A program made the position numbers and the translations under genes. DNA of 64,000 nt from contig JAYMTF010000006.1 in the NCBI GenBank assembly GCA_036897485.1, forward strand, positions 24,595 through 88,594. The letters are read 5' to 3'. Position 1 is the stretch's first letter. Each line of letters opens with the position of its first letter. Source of the stretch: Pelargonium nanum. Its lineage: Eukaryota > Streptophyta > Magnoliopsida > Geraniales > Geraniaceae. Below the pieces are notes generated by a model that worked only from the letters and a program-made list of their open reading frames with translations, was not told where the DNA came from and did not search any database. Shown piece after piece: positions 35,473 to 47,744 of this stretch.

Positions 35473-36590
35473 TGCTCTAATGCTTGTATAAATAATATAC
35501 ATATTAACAACCCTAACCTCTTTAGATGAGATCTTAGTTTTATAGACTGATTTTGGGAGAGAAATATGGTTGTGTTTGGCCAAAACCATATTCAATATCT
35601 CTCCCCTCGGATCCTAACCCTAGTATGTAATGTCTAACATCAAAAAGTTGATTCTCTTGAGTACATATATATCTATGTTCCTATCTCTCATTAGACCCTT
35701 CTCTTTTGTTTGGTATACTTGAAAGTGTAATGTGGACACTTCGGACGAAAAAGTTTCTTATTTCAATTGAGAATTTGGTTCTCCATGACCTTGGGATTGG
35801 TTTTGTTCGAGTTGTGAACCGTTCTGATCGTCTATTATGTTGAAAAGTGATGCTTTAGTCGATTGCCAAAATGACCTCTTGTTGACATGAGCACCGTGTG
35901 GTAGATAGAATAGTTATCAAGTCGCTGGTTTCAATCTTTCGTGTAACGTAAAAAGTTATGGGTATTTTGGTATTTTGATTCAATTTGTGAGGGGTAATTT
36001 GGGAATAGTAAAATATGGAAGTTGTTAGGTGTGGTGGGATGGAAGGAAATAGAGAAATGCCAGGCTGTCATTTGGGGTCACGGAGATCCGTGCAACTGTG
36101 GGTGATGTTGACTAATGCTCCTTCCCATTGGGCCCCACACAACACCTGTGAGCGGGCTTTTCTCAATTTTGAATTCTAGAATGGACCACTATTAATTTTA
36201 TTATTTAAAAATTACCTCTAAAAGGCTACTAAACAATAAACAAAAAGCGATCCGAGTTGGGTTTGGGATCGTGGATTGCTTGAGATCATTATTGAGTCGG
36301 ATGTCCAAGAAGTGTTAATGGTTGGATCGTGTCGTATTAGACATGTTGAATGATGACGTGCCAAACGTGTTGGTCATATCGTACATAACGAATTGGATTG
36401 TGTTCATATCAATCGTGTCATGTTAACAACAACCGTTTAGTTACTGCGTTAAACATGTTGAATGTGTCATATTCGTGTTAAACCGTTTAATACAATTATT
36501 AAATATGTCATGTTCTTATGCAACACAAATTTAACAACAATGCCAAGAATAAGATTGTTATTACTTTTTTTTTTACCATAAAGATTACAT
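35473..36590. other. AFR 3' flank and spacer
   Basis: AFR 3' untranslated region, then AT-rich sequence. Degraded hAT-like motifs (GGATCGTGTCG, AACGTGTTGG, GTGTCATATTCGTG) lie at about 36250-36520. No gene is seen. Confidence 0.45.
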
Positions 36591-36599
36591 TTTCACAAT

Positions 36600-37997
36600 A
36601 CTTGCTACGATTCATCCTAGCCCATGTTTTTCTTGGGCTCAAGTGGGCCATTTTAATTCTTCTAGCCAATATCATGTCACACAAACCCATCTACCGGCCC
36701 AAACCTGGCCCATCAAATAATAAATGGGCCTGGAACAGCCCACTAAAAACCCAAAACCCGTACACAAAAATTTTCCCGGAAAATATTCCATATTTTCTCT
36801 CAGAAAAACAAAAAGAAAAAGAGTAGTGTTTTTTTCAGCGAAAGTCATTCTCTCGCGCACGAAAACACACACACAACAGAAGAGAGAAGCCTTTCTCGGC
36901 TTTTCTCTCCATTTTCTCATGACGAAACCCAAAACCTTCATTTCCAATCTCCTCTGAAGCTCACCAGTTCCTGCGAATTCTCCACTTCGATCTCCAGGTA
37001 ACTCAATCTCCGCTCACTCGTTGCTCTGCTCCGATCAATTCAATTCTATAATCGGCTCTTCTCGTAACTGGCTCGTCTTCCAGTTCGAATTCACCGTTTG
37101 ATAGTTTCTACTAAGCTTCGCTTGACCGTACACGTTTCGATTAGATGATTATCTGTGCGTGTTGGCTTCTGTGGCGGTGATGATCACGCGGTTGTGGAAT
37201 TTGGCTGTTTTTGACTTTTTGTTTGTCTTTGATTGACTGTGTGTTCATCTCCAGAAGCTTTGTTTCGATTTGTTAGGGTTTTGTAGCTCTCTGTTTTGAT
37301 TGTTTTTTTTGTTCTTTCTACTGTCTGGTATCATTGTTGTTTATTGAGTGAGATACGGAATTTCAGTTCAGTTTGAGCTGATTGACGATGATTTGTTGAG
37401 ATAATTGTTCTATAAGTTGGTTTTTTAGTGGATTTGGAAGTGGAAGTGTACTATCGGTGTGAGGAGCTGAGAAACTTATGGAGTTTGTGGATTTAATTTG
37501 TAAAACTCAGGCTTAGGTTTTTGACCTTTGGTTGGAGATTGAGTTAGTTTTGGAGAAATTGAGCTGAGCTTATAGATGAACTTTGAAGGTGCGAAGCAGC
37601 AATCTCGCTGTTGAATTCATAATTAGTCCTTTCAATCAAAATTTTGCTTGTAGTAAATTAATTGTGCAGATCCGAAACCTGTTGTGGTCCTATAATAATA
37701 ACTTTATTGAATTCTATATTGTGGTTGCATTTAATATGGAGTATAAGATATTTAAGGTTTAGCATTTAGTGCAATTACCATAAATTAATTGTTGATTTCT
37801 ATTCATATATGAGTTGGTATGTGTTATTGCACTGTTTGGCTTGTATTGAATGTATGCATGCACTTGTTACTTTGGATCTTCGATAGCTAAAGGCTTAAGT
37901 GTGTAATAAAGCTTATTCTTTGTGTATTAGAGTTTTGTTCTATGCCGGAGAAAGGGATTTGATTCACCAAGTGCTGATAATATCTTAGGCGAGAAGT
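36600..37997 (+). promoter_or_regulatory. RING-H2 gene promoter, leader and 5'-UTR intron
   Basis: At least seven site II-type motifs (AGCCCAT, TGGGCT, TGGGCC, GGCCCA twice, TGGGCC, AGCCCA) lie at 36618-36745. A leader at about 36830-36997 ends in TCTCCAG|GTAACT. The following T-rich intron probably ends at TATCTTAG (37988), 22 bases before the ATG. No coding sequence lies between. Confidence 0.55.
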
Positions 37998-38010
37998 AGA
38001 GATACGGGAA

Positions 38011-39782
38011 ATGGGTGGTTGCTGCTGCTGCTGCTCTTCCAAAAGAGCTGAAATAAATAGTAGACCGGCATACTATTATGTGTGTATTATCTTTATCCCT
38101 TGTAGATGCTTTTCATTTCAAATATTCTTATTTTGTGTTTCAGCAGAATCTTGTCTTTTATAGTACATGCCACGTACACAATCTCCTGCATATTTCTCAT
38201 TGCATATATGGTATGGCAGCTAAAAAACCCATATCCTCTCCATTACATCTTAATCAGTCGGCTTATAAGGGAAGTTGAGTCCGGGGATAACAGTTGGCAA
38301 TTCTTATTTTGTTCCCTCCACTGATCAAAACTCTTACGAACTTTGGTTGCTGTTCTAGGAATAGGAAGTAGTCTATATTCTGGTTGGTGGACCTAGTGTT
38401 TTAGCTGTCTGAGTGTCTGACTTGTACTCTATTAGCGGGATTAGTCAATATGTCAAGTTCCATATACCATCTTAATTATTAGTGTTATATAGGGGTGACA
38501 ATTCGTGTTCGCGGGTCGTGTTGAAAATTGAGTATTCTATTGAACGGCTCAACCCAAACACGACCCGATAATTAAGTGGGTTACACAAGAACAGCTCGAA
38601 CACGACTCATTTATAAGCGTGTTGATAAGACACACTCAACTCGTTTAATTAGTTAGGTTTAAAATTACATGATTCGACACGTTTAAATTAATGAGTTTGA
38701 TATGGGTCACAACACAACACAAAATAACATATTAAACCCGTTTAATAGATATGGGATTATGGGTCATTTTGACATGATATGTTTAAAAAACTACAATTTT
38801 ATCCTTAAATGGGTTACACCACTGCTTATGACTCGTCTAATAAAACGGGTTATGCAGGTTAAGTGGGTTCAACACGAACACAATTAGGCTGAAATCAAAC
38901 CACATAAATTCGTGTTCAGTCACGGGTCATGACCCAAATTGACATCCCTCGTGTTATAGTACACTATGTGTTTATGTTATTATTTTCATGTAAATTCATA
39001 TTTTGCAGTGCCCTAGAGCACCAGAAGAGCGTCTGCCCTTGTCACCTCTCCATGTTGCACCCTCTACAGGACTCCTGGTTGATACCAATCTGGATACATC
39101 AATCCCCGACACTTACCGGCCTCCTCCCATACCTATGCCCTATGACGTCGCTTTAGGCTATCCTCAAACTCCACCAGTTGTTCGAGAAATCCCGGGCAAT
39201 AAGAATGATGCAGGAATGCAGACACCGAATTCGGATTCTATTCAAGAAACAGTTGGTGGCGTCACTCAAGCAGCTTCACCAAAGTGTGAAGACATCAAGG
39301 AGTCAAACAAGAAGCTGCAAGCTGATGTTGAGCTTGGATCTGGCAAGGAGTCCGAACTTGAGCTCTCAAAGTCAGTTGAAACTATTGATTCCCCAGCAGA
39401 TGAGGACGTCTGTCCGACTTGTCTCGAAGGTAACATACCCTTTGCTACGTGTTGACTTATTGTGGTTCCTTTCCATACTTTATGCATCTTTAGCCATATC
39501 AGAATAGAACAATGTAGACCTTTTCTTTTTCAAAACTGTAACAGAGTATGACCCGGAGAATCCGAAAATTCTGACGAAATGTGAGCATCATTTTCACCTT
39601 TCATGCATTCTTGAATGGTTGGAGCGAAGTGACACCTGTCCCGTCTGCGATCAGGTTCGCCTCTTATGATTCATTTGTTCTTCCAGTGATTGAACGAGGA
39701 AATCAACCATTTATGCTTTCGATAATGAGAGGGTTTTGTTCTTATGTTTCAGGAAATGATTTTCAGCCCTCCGATTGATTAG
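38011..39782 (+). CDS. RING-H2 E3 ubiquitin ligase (At3g02290-like), N-myristoylation signal
   Basis: Exons 38011-38079, 39009-39429, 39545-39654 and 39753-39782 encode 209 residues. The N-terminus MGGCCCCCSSKR has Gly2 for myristoylation and five cysteines that could be palmitoylated, so membrane attachment is likely. The middle is Pro- and acid-rich and probably disordered. The RING-H2 finger at 158-198 has all eight ligands: C158, C161, C176, H178, H181, C184, C195, C198, with W188 in the E2-binding position. It would transfer ubiquitin from an E2. Plant proteins of this layout and length are known (At3g02290-like) but their targets are mostly uncharacterised. The last exon has only 30 coding bases. 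A 461-bp MITE fills much of intron 1. Confidence 0.88.
38490..38950. mobile_element. hAT-like MITE in RING-gene intron 1
   Basis: A 461-bp element with ends TAGGGGTGACAATT and AATTGACATCCCTC, flanked by a perfect 8-bp direct repeat GTGTTATA (38482-38489 and 38951-38958). Its interior has GGGTCGTGTTG and AACACGACCCG motifs. Its right end lies only 58 bp upstream of the exon 2 acceptor. Confidence 0.88.
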
Positions 39783-40223
39783 TACCATCAACAACTCCAC
39801 AGCAATGTTCGATTTCTCTCTGAAAGATAGGATATAGATACACAAGAGTTCATGTTTTTTTTTTTTTTTGGGTATTCACTGTTCAGGGACAACCACAGGT
39901 CAAGTTGTAGTTTGATTTTTTGCATCTGAAGGATTCACATCCTTCCAAACCTAGTTTCTCAGTGCTTTTTATTTCTTTGGAGAGATATAGTGAGAGATGG
40001 GTAGTGCCAGTTTTCTATGAATTCGTCTTCGGTGCCAAAAACAAAAGTTACACAGGGGCGTTGAATGGAACAGAACGTAACGTGCCGAGTATAGTTTTTT
40101 GTCAAAATGAAACACATGATTCTGTGAATTCGTCTTAGGTACCCAAAACCCGAGTTGCATAGGTGGTTTGAATGGAATGAACATGCCGGGCATAGTTTTT
40201 GTCGAAATGAAACGTGATTAAGG

Positions 40224-40258
<35 letters not shown>

Positions 40259-41047
40259 CCATGTATATATAGCATTTTACAGTGTAGTTGATTTTGAATT
40301 GGTTCTGTAAATGGCATATTGTGCATTTGTGTGTGTGCTGTATTGTTTCACATTAAGTTCAATGTATAGATTGGTTTTGAAAATTGGATCACCGAAGGGG
40401 ATTTTGATTGTTGCTTTAAGTTCAAAGCATCTAAAGGAGTGTCTAGATTCTTGTGTACACTGAAAATCACAATGGTACGGATAATAATCAATATTAAATG
40501 AAAGTTGCTATGATAAAATGTACAGTCTTTTCCAAATTTGTTAATTTATGGGTTAAAGAAGAAAACCATATAAAATTATTTCGTGCTAGACCTATATTTA
40601 CTCCCTACCTTCGGATTTCGGGTGGGCAAGTTTTTATCCGGTTTAAGGGTTATGAATTTGGGTGTAAAAATGTGCAGGGGTCAAGCACAACTGATGGAAC
40701 CGGTTCGATTGAGTTTGTTTTATGCAACCAAAACCCGCCAAAATTCTGAAAGGTTTTTGGATGTTGGGATTCGAGACTAAATTGTTAACTCAGGTGGTTG
40801 ATGTCAACATTGGATCAATCAATTTCATTTAATCATATGTGATGAAATTGATTTTGTTTGATTATATTTTATTATAAATAATTAAATTTTGGGTTAACTT
40901 TAGGTCTATCGAACTAATATTTTACTTAACACACTCACAAAAGGAGAAATCAATTAGTAAAAACAAAAGCAAGATCATGAAAGATGATCGAAATTCTCTC
41001 ACTAACAACCAAACTCTAGAGAACCTGACAAACTATCAAAATGAACT
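39783..41047. other. RING gene 3' flank and spacer
   Basis: A (CT)n tract lies at about 40227-40256. Two related segments near 40015 and 40130 share GAATTCGTCTT and GTGCCAAAA/GTACCCAAAA motifs followed by GTCAAAATGAAACA/GTCGAAATGAAACG, a local duplication. Weak hAT-like motifs lie at about 40600-40790. No gene is seen. Confidence 0.45.
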
Positions 41048-41052
41048 GCTTG

Positions 41053-41205
41053 TTTTTTTTTTTTTAAGTTGAGCTACACAACAGGGGTAGCTCTCCTCTA
41101 TTAACCCAATTCCCACTCCACCCGACACAATGAGATTTGGACCCACGACCTTCTACGTGGAGATGTGTGTCTTGACCATTGCGCCACCCCCTAGGGGGCA
41201 AGTTC
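41053..41205 (-). mobile_element. tRNA-derived SINE
   Basis: Read on the minus strand: GGGGTGGCGCAATGGTCAAG (A-box-like), then AAGGTCGTGGGTCCAAATC (B-box-like), a short body and a 12-13 base A tail (41053-41065 as T). The sequence GCTTGTTT flanks both sides (41048-41055 and 41206-41213) and is the likely target-site duplication. Confidence 0.7.
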
Positions 41206-42019
41206 GCTTGTTTAACTACCTTTTATAAAATTTATAGGAAAATATCACATTTTCTAAAAATATTTTAGAACTTATATTAAAAAAATATTCCAAATTCTAC
41301 TACAACACATTATTTGAAATATTCAATTTATTGAATATGTCAAATATAAAAATTAAATTAACTCCAATTTTAAATATTTCTAATCTTTTTTAATGAATAA
41401 CCAAAATGTATACATGAATTACACCAATGCTAAAAAAAAGTATACTTCTAAACAAAACTACCATTGCCTATTTAGGACTACAATTCAAATTTTGGATCGA
41501 TTTTTTTTAAAATTCGGATTGAAAATACTTCAACCCAAATCTTAGTCGAAAGATTTGCAGGCTGGATTAGATCATATTTTACTTGAAAATTCACTAGATT
41601 CATACAGAATCGTCCAATCAAACTCAAATTAAGTCAAACATATATTATGTTACCTGAACTCGTAAAAGTCGGTCGAATTTTAAGTGCTAACGAGTTTAGT
41701 TTCAAAATACCTAACTCTTAGGCCTAATTAAAACATAAAAATAATAATTAGCATCAAATCAATTTTTCCACTAATTGAACAGCTAATAGTATCTTTAGTG
41801 TGTGAAAAAAATTACAACACCTTAATTTACTGCGACGAGCCGTCCTCTCCTTGTGTGTGTGGACTCGTCCTGCTTTCACTCATTCATGTCTGAAACCGCT
41901 TTTTCGATTTTGCGTCTCTTAGAAAACAAACAAAAAAATCAATTCTTTTTTCGCTTTCTCTATACCTACTCACCGCCCAAACCAACCCTTTTGGCCTCCG
42001 CCTCCGCCCACCGGAAAAA
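41206..42019. other. Spacer upstream of the UBC gene
   Basis: AT-rich DNA with a degraded repeat around 41480-41720 (TTCAAATTTTGGATCG and GACCTAACTC-like motifs). Bases 41830-42019 are pyrimidine-rich and are the probable promoter and leader of the E2 gene. Confidence 0.4.
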
Positions 42020-45016
42020 ATGTCGTCTCCGAGCAAGCGCCGAGAGATGGATTTGATGAAACTGTAAATGGTTTTGCTTTGTTAGTTTTGGTCGTTTTTT
42101 TAGAATTTTTGTTGTTGTGGGTATTGTTTATATTGAATTTGACCTTGTGGGTTTTGTTTGATTTGTGTGGATTAGGATGATGAGTGACTACAAGGTGGAG
42201 ATGATCAATGATGGCATGCAAGAGTTTTTTGTGGATTTCAATGGGCCAAAAGAGAGTAAAAATCTTCTATACCCATATCTGATTTTTGTTTTGTTTTGTT
42301 TTGAACATTTTTTGTGTGATTGGTTTGTGTCTCTGTGTTTGAATTCAGTGATGTTGATTTAGCTTAATTGGATGCTACAAGTTGGATTTATGGGGTGATT
42401 ATGGATTAGTACCAAATATGATTTTCATAAACTCGTAGCTACATTTAACGATTTCCTTTTAATGGAGAAAATCATGTGCTTTGCCCATAGCATTCGTAAA
42501 TATCATAAGTGAAATTGAAAAGATGGAAGATGATGTAGTGAAATGGGAATTAGGTTAGTCTTTTTTTAGATTGTCAGGGCATTTTGGAAAATTTTTAGAA
42601 TAAGAAAATGTTATGTGCAAAACACGTAATGAGAGAGAATGAATTGATGATTTACGGATGGAGTGAAAACGTTTGAGGTGTAATTGAAATTTTTAACCTT
42701 TCCATAAAGATAATGTTGAATGTGTTTTTCTTCGTTGTACTTGTTCTATCTGTGATGCAAGTTTGTTTTTTGATGATTTGCCTCTATGAACATGAAGTTC
42801 ATTAGTAATTTTTTTGGGGTTTGTAGATTTGGATGAATAGAATTTTTCGTTCTTCGCGTGTAATTTTTTTCTCTGCTTTTGAAATACGATAGGTCTGTAT
42901 GAGGGAGGTGTTTGGAGGATAAGGGTGGAGCTACCGGATGCTTACCCGTACAAATCTCCTTCCATTGGCTTTGTCAACAAAATCTACCACCCCAATGTGG
43001 ATGAGATGTGAGTTCATGGATATTAAACACTATGTCCTTTCATTTGTTTCGACGCTAAATGCTAATGCTTCTATACGGGTTAGTTTCTAGTACCCATATC
43101 TGTTAAAATGTTCCAAGTCTTATGTGTTTTGGTGTAATTCCGAGTTTCAGGTCTGGCTCGGTATGTTTAGACGTTATAAATCAAACGTGGAGCCCCATGT
43201 TCGGTAAAACAGCCCATCATTTCACTTTCTTAATCGTTCGTTATACTTTTTCTGCTTCTTGCGGAGTTTTGTACTGTTGTGTTATATTAATTGATTGTTT
43301 TTTTCTTCCTTGAAGATTTGGTTAATGTATTTGAAGTGTTCCTTCCTCAACTTCTTCTGTATCCCAACCCATCCGATCCTTTGAATGGAGAAGCTGCTGC
43401 TCTAATGATGCGTGACCGACCTACTTATGATGAAAGAGTCAAAGGTAGTAAACGTTCTCCAATTTAGAAAACACCCTCTTGTATGAGTTTATTTACGTGG
43501 TTGATGAAACTCCTGCTGTCTTTTAGCATATTGTATTCAAGTCCGGTCGTTTCAAGTCATGAATTATCCTTTTCTTTATGCTCAATAATCGCACTAGGCT
43601 GGATTGAGGACAAGTAACATTTCCATCTGATGCTCGTTTTGTTGTGGGTATGCGAGTCAAGACAATTAGACAAACTTTCTAGTGAAATTGTCTCAAATGT
43701 TTGGGAAAAAAGTCAGGGAGGTCCCTGAACTTTCAAAAAGTTACCAATGTAGTTACTAAACTTTATAAAAGCCAAATTAGTCAATGAACTTGTTTAGGTC
43801 AACTAACGGGAGGGACCATTTTGACCCGAAAACGCAAAGTTTAAGGACTATTTTGGCATTTAAAGTTCAAGGACTAAATTGTCGACTTTTTAATAGTTTA
43901 GGGACCTCCCCGACCTTTTTTCTTTCCAAAATGTTATCACGTGGTTCCTTTTCCTATGGGCTTTATCTTTGTATGATTATTAATAACCCGACACTCTTTC
44001 CCTTTTGCTTTTAATTTGGATGACATCATTGTTCTGTTTTGGTGCATTTATGTGCAGTTGAGCACAAATTCTGTGTATGTATGGCCAAACCATTTTCGTC
44101 ATGTCCTTCAAAAGGCGATACCAAGTATTGATAATGTTTGTTTGATAGTCAACTGGTATCGTCATTTCAGATTTAAATATTTACTTTTGGAGTTTGAGCG
44201 TCTATTACCATAAACAGTTTTGTGAGAAAGTCTAAGTGCTTGGTGTTCAAGTGACATCCAAACCTAAAACTAAAGCTGGCAATTCGAGTTTCAGATCGGG
44301 TTCGGGTTGGAAATACCTAACCCGACCTGGAAGGGTTGTGGGTTTCGAATTGGATTTTGGGTTCGCCTGACCCGATCCGCCCTCAAAATTGAGTGATATA
44401 TTTTATGCAATTCTTAGTAGAATCAATTCGTAGAATAATCTATAATTGAATTTTTCAATACCCATATATAGTTAGCGTTGAAAAGTGAGGTAACATATTC
44501 GTGGCTACCCTCAAAGTCTGTCATACTAGGTTATCAACCTGATAAGTCGGAAGTAGGTTTTATCTTTGTAAAGCACCATAACATCGAATCGGTTACAGAG
44601 CTGACGATTCAGGTTCAAAGTCGTGTTTTTCGTTAAAGACCTTACCCTAACTCGACTCACAAGGTGTGCGGTTTTGGGTCAGGTCACATGTTTTGCAAAG
44701 AAAATGCGTGTGTTGCACTACCCAATGTGCATTTCTTCTATGATGAACTCGACATTACCCGAAAATCAACCAAATCTACTTTATGTGACCCATACTTGCA
44801 TAAATGTTAGCTCTATGTTAGACGGACCACAATAAGTATTATGTTGGATTCTCGTGTTTTATTAAACTGTGTCCATTTTCAGAGTATTGCGAGAAGTACG
44901 CGAAACCAGAAGATATTGGGGCTGTGCCGGAGGAGAATTCTAGCGACGAGGAGCTGAGCGAAGAAGACGATTATGACTCCGGCGACGATGCTGTAGTCGG
45001 AGAAGCTGATCCATAG
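42020..45016 (+). CDS. E2 ubiquitin-conjugating enzyme, UBC4/5/6 (UBE2H) class
   Basis: Exons 42020-42063, 42176-42255, 42893-43007, 43151-43203, 43316-43444 and 44883-45016 encode 184 residues, with all phases agreeing. The protein starts [15 protein letters not shown] like Arabidopsis UBC4/5. The UBC fold (about 5-150) contains YPYKSPS and the HPN motif in [10 protein letters not shown]. The active site is Cys85 in [14 protein letters not shown]. An acidic C-terminal tail (about 160-184, [19 protein letters not shown]) is typical of the class. It accepts ubiquitin from E1 and passes it to substrates in cytosol or nucleus. The start matches the family exactly. No defect is visible. Confidence 0.95.
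43705..43922. mobile_element. Mutator-like foldback MITE in UBC intron 5
   Basis: The ends GAAAAAAGTCAGGGAGGTCC and GGACCTCCCCGACCTTTTTTC are inverted repeats. The inner text (CCCTGAACTTTC, AATTAGTCAATGAACTT, GGACTAAATTGTC) resembles the element at 30462-30857. No target-site duplication is clear. Confidence 0.6.
44271..44816. mobile_element. Composite of hAT-like MITE copies in UBC intron 5
   Basis: TAAAGCTGGCAATTCG starts a copy at 44271. A second left end, CAGAGCTGACGATTCAGG, starts near 44596, and a right end, AATGTTAGCTCTA, closes at 44816. The interior has TAACCCGACCTGG and CCTGACCCGATCC motifs. One copy seems truncated beside or inside the other. No duplication is readable. Confidence 0.5.
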
Positions 45017-46550
45017 GTGCATAACAATGCATTGCTCTTTCATGGGCCTCTAATCTTGTTCTGTAAAATGTACATGATATATATCTATATATATTATTCA
45101 GTTTCAGAAGAAAATTGGAATTTGACAAAACTGAAGGCTAATGGAAAAATTCCTATACCTTCCAAATCTTTAGCTTTTAATGGTGTTTTATGTAATTATT
45201 TTGAATTGTTTCTCAATATTTCAAATATTCATTTAGTGCTTGGGACTATAATATGCTTGCATTTCTATATCTTTAAGTAGCGTTTGGATTATAAAAAAAA
45301 ATGTGAACGGTTCATTCACATTTTGCTCACTTTTACATACCGTAGTGCTTTAAATATTTGGTAGAGATCTCATTCTCACGCTAAATATGTTGATATTCGC
45401 ATAATGTTTTTGCAACCTCTTAGATGCTTCTAGGGGTCGATTTTGCTTATGGATGATTGTTTGGCACTCGTCAATAGTTTTGACATATTGACAGTGTTTA
45501 TGCGAATTTGGCAGCTCACGAGCATGCTCGACTTCTTAATTCTGAGTCATAAGGTTTTATATTTATATCGGGGAATGTCTCGTGTTCTATTTCTAGTATT
45601 GTATGTTTAGATATTCCGTAATAAAGATTGTTTGATTTTTTTATAAAAAAAATAGGGTTAGATTGAATAATTTGATTCAGAAATTAGAATGGCAGCAAAT
45701 GAAACGGGCTGAACTGGCCTTTCAACTTTATCTTCATGAATCACGCGATAGCGCTAGAGCCAACAATTTAGACCCGGCATCCGATCCGAACTTAATTCGA
45801 AGTTGGTTGGGTTAGGATCGGGTTAATCATGTAAAATTTCGAGGCGCATTAAACAAGAATTTGGACCCAACATTCGACCCGAACTCAATTCGAAGTTGGT
45901 TGAGTTAGGGTCGGGTTAATCATGTAAAGTTTCGAGCGTCAAATTCCTCCACTATCTTCTATCACCCAACTTAAGAGTTCTATGCCAGTAATTGTATCAA
46001 TAACTCGAGACTCCTCCACATCATCTCTCTCGTAATGAAAAAACAACTTTCAACAAACGAGAACAAAATATAACACTCTATAATGAAAGACATACCGTAA
46101 CATTCATCAAGAGAGTAAAAACAAACTAGTGGAAATTAGAGCTAATGAAAAAGTTAACTTTAATTAACTTCGATTACTATTTTGACTTAAACTTAAAGTT
46201 CAAAGATTTAAAGTACAAAATCCTAAATACATGTCGTTTCGAGTTTTGATACCACTTGTCGGAAAACAAACACGTTAGAGTTAAAAAACAAGAAATCCTA
46301 ATGTCGCTCTTGAATTTGCAAAAATTTTGCTCTTCGAATTGTCAATTTATTAAGAACCAACATGGTGTTAAAAAAAAAATAAGAACCAACATGAACAAAT
46401 GAGTTTGAATCACTAAAAAATAATCTTTAAGAAACTGAGGTCAATTAGCATAAAATTAAAATCATCCAAAAACCAACATGAATAAATGAGTTTGAATCAC
46501 TAAAATATTAAAAAACATTGTTTTTTTATTATAAAATAAATCATCTATTT
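45017..46550. other. Spacer between the UBC and kelch genes
   Basis: UBC 3' flank, a GTAGCGTTTGGATTA Tourist-like left end at about 45278 without a right end, a hAT-like fragment with internal duplication at 45755-45945, then AT-rich DNA. AACCAACATGAA(C/T)AAATGAG is duplicated near 46385 and 46472. No gene is seen. Confidence 0.45.
45755..45945. repeat. hAT-like fragment with 93-bp tandem duplication
   Basis: The left terminus TAGAGCCAACAATTTAGACC begins at 45755. Two copies of GACCC..GAACT(T/C)AATTCGAAGTTGG with GGGTTAATCATGTAAA start at 45771 and 45864. The right terminus is missing. Confidence 0.6.
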
Positions 46551-47744
46551 CTAATCATAGATTAAGGCTCGTCGGATTATTTGAGCCACACCATCCCCTG
46601 TGACGGTGTATGATTCAGAAGAAATGATATCAATGTCTAAAAACGTACAACAACATGGTTGAATGTGTTCAGATTGAAAAATCTTCGTCGCGATCTTAGG
46701 ATCAATCTTTCCGGCAGCAGAAGATACAGAGAAAACAATGACACAAATAACAAATTCCAAGTTCCATAAAGTGGAGTTGGGGACGGGGCCATAATCATAA
46801 CTATAAATGCAACACATTTTATCATCTCCGATAGGAACATATACACCTCGGTATATGTAATCTTTGTTGTTGACGAGGACTCCATCGTTGAAAAAGTCTT
46901 TTTCAAGAGGTTGAAAACACCGAAGATAAACTTGGTCATCACAATCCACATCATCATCAGCAATAGAAACGAGATAAGCGTAGGGCAAATCTTCCCAAAA
47001 CCCGAACAGGACATGCATATTATCAACCTTGAGGTACTTTTCCATTTTTGGCATTGCCCGCGAAACCATCCTGAAAGACTTAATCATTTTCCCATCGTCC
47101 GGGAACCATTTCCTAACCCGCGTGTCAAAAACAGAGAAATTGTCCAATCCGGTGTCTACGTAAAGCTTCTTCCCGAGAACAAAGTGATTCAATGGCCCGA
47201 ATCCAAGAGAATATGAAGGTAATGGACTCCAAAGACGAGAAACAGGATCATAAACCTCAAAACCTTGTCCCGAGTAATTATCTTCCCATCTAGCATTGAA
47301 CAAGGATTTGCCCGTAAGGACATAAAGCATATCATCTATGACCTCGGAAATAGGATTAGGCTTCTCCGTCTGCATCTTGAAAATACGCTCATTTTCAATT
47401 CTATGTTCGCCGTTGAGGTTGTGAGTGCTGAATAGACGAAAGATAGCATTACTGCTACAACAATGCCAAAAGTCGGGAGTAGATAATTTTACAATTCCGA
47501 TAAATCTCCAGCCACAGACTCCACCATAGTTGGGATAATATAGACCTCTTTTAAGAAATTCCCCGCCAATCATCCAAAATTGGCCATCGACAATGTTGAT
47601 TCCTGCACATACCGGAAGACACTCTTCGGGAAATTTCACAGCTACATTCAATGATTTGGAAAGCTTATTGTCACGATTCAAACTCACCGAATATAGACAA
47701 TCCATAGTTTGGATGTAAAGATAACGCCCGGGTTCTTCCCCCAT
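46551..47744 (-). CDS. Kelch-like beta-propeller protein, no F-box
   Basis: One uninterrupted exon of 397 codons. The protein starts MGEEPGRYLYIQTMDCLYSV and has kelch-like blades: FWMIGGE (about 55-61), LYVLTGKS (about 140), FEVYDPVSRLWSPLPSYS (about 160-178), LYVDTG with FSVFDTRVRKWFPD (about 193-215). Later blades are degenerate. A hydrophobic run LEFVICVIVFSVSSAAG (about 330-346) is probably a blade strand. There is no N-terminal F-box, so although it resembles plant F-box/kelch proteins it is not an obvious SCF subunit. Upstream, GTTCGATA near 48354 (donor) and CATTAG near 47757 (acceptor) suggest a 5'-UTR intron. The family is variable and the substrate is unknown. The frame is intact and probably expressed. 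Confidence 0.75.
   Translation of the reverse strand: MGEEPGRYLYIQTMDCLYSVSLNRDNKLSKSLNVAVKFPEECLPVCAGINIVDGQFWMIGGEFLKRGLYYPNYGGVCGWRFIGIVKLSTPDFWHCCSSNAIFRLFSTHNLNGEHRIENERIFKMQTEKPNPISEVIDDMLYVLTGKSLFNARWEDNYSGQGFEVYDPVSRLWSPLPSYSLGFGPLNHFVLGKKLYVDTGLDNFSVFDTRVRKWFPDDGKMIKSFRMVSRAMPKMEKYLKVDNMHVLFGFWEDLPYAYLVSIADDDVDCDDQVYLRCFQPLEKDFFNDGVLVNNKDYIYRGVYVPIGDDKMCCIYSYDYGPVPNSTLWNLEFVICVIVFSVSSAAGKIDPKIATKIFQSEHIQPCCCTFLDIDIISSESYTVTGDGVAQIIRRALIYD

Noticed and set aside
46637-47026. Second minus-strand frame within the kelch gene
   Set aside because: It overlaps the 397-codon kelch frame in another phase and has no similarity.
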